Below are positions 58,721-64,000 of a stretch of DNA of 64,000 nt, in pieces. The stretch's first letter is position 1; each line of letters starts with the position of its first letter. Both the position numbers and the translations under genes were made by a program. The stretch is from Halorussus lipolyticus (lineage in GTDB: Archaea; Halobacteriota; Halobacteria; Halobacteriales; Haladaptataceae), in contig NZ_CP119804.1 of the NCBI RefSeq assembly GCF_029338375.1, forward strand, positions 2,314,955 to 2,378,954. Reading direction: 5' to 3'. Under the pieces are notes generated by a model. The model saw only the letters and a list, made by a program, of their open reading frames with translations. It was not told the origin of the DNA and made no database searches.

Positions 58721-58962
58721 TCGAGTAGACATAGAGGGAACTACCCTCCATGCGCCCTCGTTGTTAGAGGACTCGCGTACCGATAACTTCGTCAAACGTC
58801 TTTCTCGTCGAAGAGACGTGCCAAGGCTTCTTCTCATAAACGCTAACACTAAATTCCGTCTTGAAGGTTAAAAGTGTTCGTCAATCCAACTATCCTGTTG
58901 TTCCGACATATATTTGAGAACACTTGGGTCTTCCTCGGAGTTACGCTAACATAATTTAGATT
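58721..58962. other. Gene-free stretch upstream of the aminotransferase gene end
   Basis: Remaining part of the AT-rich kilobase. ACGCTAACA occurs twice (near 58841 and 58944), each followed by an AT-rich block. No gene, tRNA or attachment site is seen. Confidence 0.35.
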
Positions 58963-60318
58963 TTACATCTCCATTAGGGCTTCGTCGGCGTCGTCCAGAT
59001 ACGCCGCTAAATCCTCGTCCCCGTGAGCCAACGAGAGGTGGTGGCGCTTGTACGGATTCGGCGTGAAGAAGTGACCCCGGTCGCGCATCCCCTGCGCGAA
59101 CTCCCGAAACCGCTCCTCGTCCAGTCCCGCCACGTCCTCGTAGTCGCGCGGTTCGCCGGTCACGCCGAACTGGAGCGAGAAGATGCTCCGGAACCCGACG
59201 ACTCGGCCCTCGATACCGTGGTCGTCCAACAGGTCCCGGAGGCCCGCCCGATACCTGTCGCCGAGGTCCGCGAGGAGTTCGGGGACCTCCTCAGACGCCA
59301 CGATGTCCAGCGTTGCTTTCGCCGCAGAGAGACCGACCGGGTGGCCCGAGTAGGTCCCGCTGATGACGACGCCCGACTCGTTGTCTCCTCCGGCCTGTGC
59401 GAGTAACTCGCGCCGCCCGCCCACCGCCGCGACGGGGTAGCCGTTACCCATCGCCTTCGCCACGCAGGTCAGGTCCGGACTCACCCCTAACTCCGACTGC
59501 ATCCCGCCCGCCGCGTGCCGGAAGGCCGTGATGACTTCATCGAAGATGAGGGGCACGTCGCGCTCGCTGGTTTCGGCGTCGAGGACCGCCACGAACTCGT
59601 CTGTCGGGCGCAGACACCCGACCGAGTGGAGGACAGGTTCGAGAATCACACCCGCCAACTCGTCGCCGTGAATTTCCATCGCCTCGCGGAGGGCCTCGGG
59701 ATTATTGAACGGGACGACGACGGTGTTCTCGACCGCAGACGAGAGCATTCCGTCGGACTCGGCGAAGGGCTTGCGCTCCGGACCGCCGTCTACGTCGCCG
59801 AGTGCTTCCGCCGGCGGGTAGACGCTCACGTCCACGTAGTCGTGCCAGCCGTGGTAACACCCCTCGAACTTCAGTAGCTTCTCGTTGCCGGTGTGCGCTC
59901 TGGCGAGGCGAATCGCGTGGTAGGTGGCCTCGCTCCCGCTGTTGCAGAAGTTGACCATCTCGACGCTGGGGAGGAGGTCGGCCAGTCGCTCGGCCACCTC
60001 GGCTTCGAGTTCGGTGGTTCCGGCCCCGTAGAGGACGCCCCTGTCGATGGTCTCTCGCACCGCGGAATCGACCTCGGGGTGGCCGTGACCGAGGAGTATC
60101 GGCCCGAACGCCAGATGGTAGTCGGTTAGCTCCTCGCCTTCGACCGTCGTGAGGGTCGCGCCGTCGGCGGACTCGAAAGCCACGTCGCCACAATCGTAGG
60201 CCTGCGCCCGAAGGCCGGTCTGCGCGCCACCGGGGACGACTGCTCTGGCGCGGGAGACGACCTCGGTGTCGGACGAGTCAGTTCTCGGGGCCTCGTCGTC
60301 GGGTTGTGGATTAGTCAT
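58963..60318 (-). CDS. Class-III aminotransferase, glutamate-1-semialdehyde aminomutase-like
   Basis: A PLP enzyme of 451 residues. The PLP Lys is in T-C-V-A-K-A-M-G-N-G-Y-P-V-A-A-V-G-G, and the Asp in I-F-D-E-V-I-T-A-F-R. Other signatures are N-S-G-S-E-A-T-Y-H-A-I-R-L-A-R, C-Y-H-G-W-H-D and S-G-T-Y-S-G-H-P. It looks related to HemL, but the K-A-M-G-N-G context and length suggest an aminotransferase of other substrate range. It is longer at the N-terminus by about 20 acidic residues. It is divergent from ilvE. Confidence 0.82.
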   Translation of the reverse strand: MTNPQPDDEAPRTDSSDTEVVSRARAVVPGGAQTGLRAQAYDCGDVAFESADGATLTTVEGEELTDYHLAFGPILLGHGHPEVDSAVRETIDRGVLYGAGTTELEAEVAERLADLLPSVEMVNFCNSGSEATYHAIRLARAHTGNEKLLKFEGCYHGWHDYVDVSVYPPAEALGDVDGGPERKPFAESDGMLSSAVENTVVVPFNNPEALREAMEIHGDELAGVILEPVLHSVGCLRPTDEFVAVLDAETSERDVPLIFDEVITAFRHAAGGMQSELGVSPDLTCVAKAMGNGYPVAAVGGRRELLAQAGGDNESGVVISGTYSGHPVGLSAAKATLDIVASEEVPELLADLGDRYRAGLRDLLDDHGIEGRVVGFRSIFSLQFGVTGEPRDYEDVAGLDEERFREFAQGMRDRGHFFTPNPYKRHHLSLAHGDEDLAAYLDDADEALMEM

Positions 60319-60473
60319 GTTCGTCGGACCCTGTGAGGTTTTCCCACACCCACGAGTCCGAGGAGCATAATCGTTTTCGCGGCAAAGCGTTCCGGAAATC
60401 GGACGGCTACCCCGGTAATCGTCCGTGACGAACCGGGAACACTCTTAACGGAGGCCTCCGTTCGTTTTGGTGT

Positions 60474-61409
60474 ATGAGCTTCGACGAGATGGACGTGGAC
60501 ACGATTTGGATGGACGGCGAGTTCGTCGATTGGGACGAGGCGCAAATCCACGTCCTCACTCACGGCCTGCACTACGGGAGCGGCGTCTTCGAGGGCGTCC
60601 GCTGTTACGACACCGAGAACGGCCCCGCCCTCTTTCGGTGGGACGAACACGTAGAGCGGTTCTACGACTCCTGCAAGCCCTACGACCTCGAAATCGACCA
60701 CGAACCCGACGAGATTACCGAGGCCACCAAGACGCTCATCCGCGAGCAGGACTTGGCCTCGTGTTACGTCCGACCCATCGCGTTCTACGGCTACGAGAGC
60801 CTCGGCGTGAGTCCGGGCGACTGCCCGACTCGCACCGCCATCGCGGCGTGGCCGTGGGGCGCGTACCTCGGCGACGAGGCGCTCGAAAACGGCGTCGAAG
60901 TCATGGTCTCGTCGTGGCGCAAGCACGCCTCCAGCCAGATTCCGACCAACGCCAAGACCACCGGCCTCTACGTCAACAGCATGCTCGCTGGCGAGGAGGC
61001 CCGCCGGAACGGCTTCGCCGAGGCGCTGGTCCTCAACAAGGAGGGCAACGTCGCCGAGGGTCCCGGCGAGAACCTATTCATGGTCAAGGACGGCGAAATC
61101 TTCACGCCCGGACTGGCCGAGAGCATCCTCGACGGCATCACCCGCGACGCGGTCATCACCATCGCCGAGGAGATGGGCTACGAGGTCCACGACGAGGCCA
61201 CCATCTCCCGCGGCGAACTCAACACCGCCGACGAACTGTTCTTCACCGGGTCGGCCGCGGAGGTCACGCCCATCCGGAAGGTGGACAACGTCGAAATCGG
61301 AAACGGTGGCCGCGGTCCCGTCACCGAGGAGATTCAGAGTCGCTTCTTCGACATCGTGAACCGGCGCACCGACGACTACGACGAGTGGTTCGAGTACGTC
61401 GAGAAATAA
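60474..61409 (+). CDS. ilvE: Branched-chain amino acid aminotransferase
   Basis: A PLP fold-type IV transaminase of 311 residues for Val, Leu and Ile. The start, D-T-I-W-M-D-G-E-F-V-D-W-D-E-A, and H-G-L-H-Y-G-S-G-V-F-E-G-V-R-C-Y are typical. The PLP Lys is in N-A-K-T-T-G-L-Y. Later motifs are G-P-G-E-N-L-F and F-F-T-G-S-A-A-E-V-T-P-I. A CTCTTAACGG box lies 26-35 nt before the ATG. The gene is convergent with the DUF502 gene. Confidence 0.95.
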   Translation: MSFDEMDVDTIWMDGEFVDWDEAQIHVLTHGLHYGSGVFEGVRCYDTENGPALFRWDEHVERFYDSCKPYDLEIDHEPDEITEATKTLIREQDLASCYVRPIAFYGYESLGVSPGDCPTRTAIAAWPWGAYLGDEALENGVEVMVSSWRKHASSQIPTNAKTTGLYVNSMLAGEEARRNGFAEALVLNKEGNVAEGPGENLFMVKDGEIFTPGLAESILDGITRDAVITIAEEMGYEVHDEATISRGELNTADELFFTGSAAEVTPIRKVDNVEIGNGGRGPVTEEIQSRFFDIVNRRTDDYDEWFEYVEK

Positions 61410-61440
61410 GTAGCCCGAAGTAGCAACCGACAACCGGCAA

Positions 61441-61530
61441 CCGCCTTATTTGGGCGGTGGCTTCTGCCGACCGCCTTATTTGGGCGGTGGCCTCTGGCAA
61501 CCGCCTTACTGGGGCGGCGGCGACTGCGTT
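61441..61530. repeat. Three 30-bp tandem repeats, each a hairpin, between ilvE and the DUF502 gene
   Basis: Three units of exactly 30 bases (61441, 61471, 61501) start with CCGCCTTATTTGGGCGG or a variant. Each holds an ACCGCC/GGCGGT inverted repeat with a 7-base loop. The third unit contains the TAA stop of the DUF502 gene on the minus strand; the other two units carry the same in-frame TAA downstream. The array may act as a two-way terminator for the convergent genes. Confidence 0.7.
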
Positions 61531-62117
61531 TCTTTTTCGTCCTCCACGTCGATAGGGATGCCCGACTCGTTGGTCTCGCCGAATCCGGCGCTGAGGATGC
61601 GAGTCAGCGCGTCCTCGACGCTCTCGTCTATCTCCTCGAAGTCTGCAGGGTCAACTTCAACGACGAACCCGGTGGTGATGTTCGGCGCGGTGGGGAGGAA
61701 CAAGAGTTCGCGGCCGTCCTCGGTCGTCTTGCCGGTTTTGAACGCGGTCATCCGCATGCCGTCCCAGACCTCGACTTTGACGGGGGCCTGCAGGTCGGTA
61801 GTGTCCGAGAGCGCCGTCTCGGCCGCCATCTTCGAGGCGTTGTAGACGACCCGGAGGCCGGGGACTTGGTTCATCGCGCCGTCTATCGCACCTTCCACGA
61901 GCGACCCGACCGCGGTCCGCATCATGTAGCCGACGCTCAGGACGAGCATCGAGAAGACCACGAGGACCGTCAGCACGCGGAAGTAGGTGGGTGTAATCTC
62001 TTGGAGGATTGGGACCCCGGCGATGGCCATATAGAGCCACGCGATGATGTACGCCGAGACGAGGATGGGCAGGATGACGATGAGTCCGCTTGCGATGTCG
62101 CGTTTCCACGAGGACAT
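61506..62117 (-). CDS. DUF502 membrane protein
   Basis: A 203-residue protein of the DUF502 family. It starts W-K-R-D-I-A-S-G-L-I-V-I-L-P-I-L-V-S-A-Y-I, with two transmembrane helices (about 10-32 and 46-68). The soluble part contains P-G-L-R-V-V-Y-N-A-S-K, F-L-P-T-A-P-N-I-T-T-G-F and S-V-E-D-A-L-T-R-I-L-S-A-G. Function unknown. The C-terminus, S-P-P-P-Q, is encoded in the repeat array. A TAGTTTATGG box precedes the ATG by about 27 nt. Confidence 0.87.
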   Translation of the reverse strand: MSSWKRDIASGLIVILPILVSAYIIAWLYMAIAGVPILQEITPTYFRVLTVLVVFSMLVLSVGYMMRTAVGSLVEGAIDGAMNQVPGLRVVYNASKMAAETALSDTTDLQAPVKVEVWDGMRMTAFKTGKTTEDGRELLFLPTAPNITTGFVVEVDPADFEEIDESVEDALTRILSAGFGETNESGIPIDVEDEKETQSPPPQ

Positions 62118-62471
62118 TTGTCGGGAGTATCCGAGCGCAGGTCCATAAACTAGATGCTATCGGTTCGACTGGCGGTGAGAACGTTCGCTGGTCGAGCGAG
62201 GCCGAGACTGCGAGAAGTCCGGTCGCGGACGACACCCGCGACTGTTTGGATAGCGATTCGGTGGCCACAGTGTTACCCGGCGCAAATGACCTCACCAGTA
62301 CCGGCGTAGTAACCGCAACCCCAAGCGAAGAATTCTAGCATGTGTTCACCTCCAGTAGATTGGTAACACCCACCACACATATATCTTTCCAAGCTATATA
62401 ATTAAAATTACTCCCCGGATGGCCACTACTATCGAGGGAGACGAACCGAGAATGAGTACAAATTCTTTGTG
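62118..62471. other. 354-base gap between DUF502 and proline dehydrogenase genes
   Basis: The first 40 bases hold the DUF502 promoter. The rest has an open + strand frame (to 62338) of ordinary composition but no promoter and no family match, so I do not call it a gene. Bases 62340-62450 are AT-rich (TATATCTTTCC, TATATAATTAAAATTA) and may be a terminator or promoter zone. Confidence 0.4.
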
Positions 62472-63308
62472 TCAGCGCCCGAGGACCGCCCGGACCGCGA
62501 ACAGCAGGTTCTCCTTGCGCTCCATCACGCGCCGGTAGAAGTACGAGAGCCACTTGTCACCGTAGGGGACGTACTGCCAGACCTCGTACTCGTCGGCGAG
62601 GTCGGTCTGGGCGTCCTCGCGGACCCCCATCAGCATCTGAACCTCGAAGTCGGTCCCGTACTCGTCGTGAAGTTCCTCGGCGTAGGCTATCATCTCGGGG
62701 TCGTGACTCCCGACCGCGATACCGCCCTCGAACTCCTCGAACATGAACTGGAGGTACTCCTTGTACGCGGCGTTGACCGCCGACTTCTCCTTGAGCGCGA
62801 TTTCGGCCGGCGGGTCGTAGGCACCCTTGACGAGTCGGACCTTGCCGGGGAGGTCCGCGAGGCGCTTCAGGTCGTCCTCGGTGCGCTTGAGGTTGGCCTG
62901 CACGCAGATGCCGACGCCGCCCTCGTGCTTTTGGGTGAGTTTTTCGAAGATGTCGAGGGTCGCGTCGGTGGTGTCGTGGTCCTCCATGTCTATCCAGACG
63001 AACACGTCGCGCTCGGCGGCGGCGTCCGCGATTCGCTCGACGTTCTCGCGGAAGACCTCCTCGCCCACGTCGAGACCGACCTGCGAGGGCTTGACCGAGA
63101 TGCAGGCGTCGGCGTCGCTGGTCTCGATGTCCTCCAGCAGGCGGATGTAGGCCTCGGCGTCCTCGTCGGCGGGAGCGCGCTCGTGGTAGTGTTCGCCGAG
63201 GAGGTTCAGGATGGCCTTCACGTTCCGGTCGTTGAGGTTCCGGGTGTGTTCGAGGGCCTCAGCCGGTGACTCTCCGGCGACGAACTTGCTGGCGATGGGC
63301 GGTATCAT
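62472..63308 (-). CDS. putA: Proline dehydrogenase
   Basis: A flavoenzyme of 278 residues that oxidises proline to pyrroline-5-carboxylate and feeds electrons to the membrane quinones. Family motifs: S-V-K-P-S-Q-V-G-L-D, D-M-E-D-H, V-G-I-C-V-Q-A-N-L-K-R-T, R-L-V-K-G-A-Y and late V-P-Y-G-D-K-W-L-S-Y-F-Y-R-R. It is a stand-alone enzyme without the P5C dehydrogenase domain. A GTTAAAGAC box about 27 nt upstream supports the ATG at 63308. Confidence 0.95.
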   Translation of the reverse strand: MIPPIASKFVAGESPAEALEHTRNLNDRNVKAILNLLGEHYHERAPADEDAEAYIRLLEDIETSDADACISVKPSQVGLDVGEEVFRENVERIADAAAERDVFVWIDMEDHDTTDATLDIFEKLTQKHEGGVGICVQANLKRTEDDLKRLADLPGKVRLVKGAYDPPAEIALKEKSAVNAAYKEYLQFMFEEFEGGIAVGSHDPEMIAYAEELHDEYGTDFEVQMLMGVREDAQTDLADEYEVWQYVPYGDKWLSYFYRRVMERKENLLFAVRAVLGR

Positions 63309-63524
63309 TGGTCAGGGCTTGCCACCGATGGGTCTTTAACGTGGGCGATTTGCGCCTGACAGTTCCCGACGGCCGCGAACCGCTCGACCGTGGCCGGCGG
63401 CAAGGCTTCGAGAAGCGTTCACCACCGAGGTTGGTGTCGATACCGAGCCAATCCCCGAAACCGGACAAAACCCGCCTTCCCGAAACCATCCGGGTTAAAA
63501 CCCCGCGTCCGGTTAGTGAATCGT

Positions 63525-64000
63525 ATGGGTGTCTTCGAGACTGTCGTAATCGCGCTGTGGGCGATGTTGCCCGCCTACGTCCCGAACAACGCCGCGGTGC
63601 TGGCCGGCGGTGGACAGCCTATCGACGGCGGCCGGACGTGGAACGGCGACCGCCTTCTGGGCGACGGCAAGACGTGGCGCGGGACCGCGATGGGGATTCT
63701 GGCCGGCGCGGCGCTCGCGCTGGTCCTCAACGCCGTTCGGGGAAGCGTGTCGAACCTCGCGGGCGTCGCCCTGCCGGCGTTTCCGCTGGCGGTCGTGTTC
63801 GCGCTCCCCGCCGGAGCGATGCTCGGCGACATCGCGGCGTCGTTCCTCAAGCGCCGGACCGGCCGCCAGCGCGGCGCGGCCTTCCCCGGCGTGGACCAGT
63901 TGGACTTCGTGGTGTTCGCCCTCCTGCTTGCGTTCCTCGCCGCTCCCGACTGGTTCGTGGACGTGTTCACCCTCCCGGTGCTGGTCGTCGTGGTCGTCGT
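63525..64000 (+). CDS. carS: CDP-archaeol synthase, start only (cut by window end)
   Basis: The first 158 residues of a multi-helix enzyme that activates digeranylgeranylglyceryl phosphate with CTP during archaeal lipid synthesis. It begins G-V-F-E-T-V-V-I-A-L-W-A-M-L-P-A-Y-V-P-N-N, and includes G-D-G-K-T-W-R-G and M-L-G-D-I-A-A-S-F-L-K-R-R-T-G-R, and Q-L-D-F-V, hallmarks of the CarS (DUF46) family. The frame is still open at base 64000. A GGTTAAAACC box is about 27 nt upstream. Confidence 0.92.
   Translation, partial: MGVFETVVIALWAMLPAYVPNNAAVLAGGGQPIDGGRTWNGDRLLGDGKTWRGTAMGILAGAALALVLNAVRGSVSNLAGVALPAFPLAVVFALPAGAMLGDIAASFLKRRTGRQRGAAFPGVDQLDFVVFALLLAFLAAPDWFVDVFTLPVLVVVVV

Noticed and set aside
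62090..62338. 82-codon + strand ORF in the gap before the proline dehydrogenase gene
   Set aside because: It starts inside the DUF502 gene on the other strand, has no promoter-like box and no recognisable motif.

Overview
This window comes from a haloarchaeon (class Halobacteria). The DNA is GC-rich, the predicted proteins are strongly acidic, most genes have an AT-rich TATA-like box 25-32 nt before a start codon with little or no leader, and several families are archaeal: A-type ATP synthase, aRF1, TYW1, RPA3, Tfx, CarS and DUF373. I cannot fix the genus from sequence alone. I saw no rRNA, tRNA, CRISPR array, insertion sequence or integrase.

Layout. 1-8 kb: the end of a cydB-like gene, an MscS channel, and a histidine-utilisation operon hutU-hutG-hutI-hutH read divergently from a bat-type regulator. 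7.7-18.1 kb: DoxX, universal stress protein, two small zinc proteins behind a possible RNA switch, the rpa3-rpap3 ssDNA-binding pair behind a 13-codon upstream ORF, a manC-like nucleotidyltransferase, two secreted proteins of unknown role, an SDR enzyme, a Tfx regulator, a TRAM protein and two small haloarchaeal proteins. 18.2-27.7 kb: the A-type ATP synthase as atpH-I-K-E-C-F-A-B, with atpD cut off by an oppositely oriented, frameshifted nuclease-like gene. 27.8-39.9 kb: a SAM methyltransferase, a pilin, surface and regulatory membrane proteins, etfBA, a subtilisin-like protease, a prenyl synthase, DUF373 and a COG2108 radical SAM protein. 40.0-46.7 kb: TrpRS, aRF1, a MinD4-like ATPase with a long acidic tail, and ArgRS. 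46.8-52.6 kb: three secreted or membrane proteins read in one direction (beta-propeller fused to a pseudokinase, cysteine-rich Tat protein, transglutaminase-like protein). 52.8-64.0 kb: an NhaC antiporter, TYW1, rbkR-ribB, an AT-rich gene-poor kilobase with two tiny related ORFs, a class-III aminotransferase, ilvE, a DUF502 protein, proline dehydrogenase and the start of carS.

Most of the window is housekeeping: energy (cydB, atp, etf), amino acid use (hut, putA, ilvE), translation (trpS, argS, prf1, tyw1), riboflavin and lipid synthesis. The parts least explained by known families are a dispersed repeat of about 65 nt found just after several gene ends, a possible translational RNA switch at 9431-9506, the propeller-pseudokinase with its cysteine-rich neighbour, and the twin small-peptide region near 58.2-58.7 kb.
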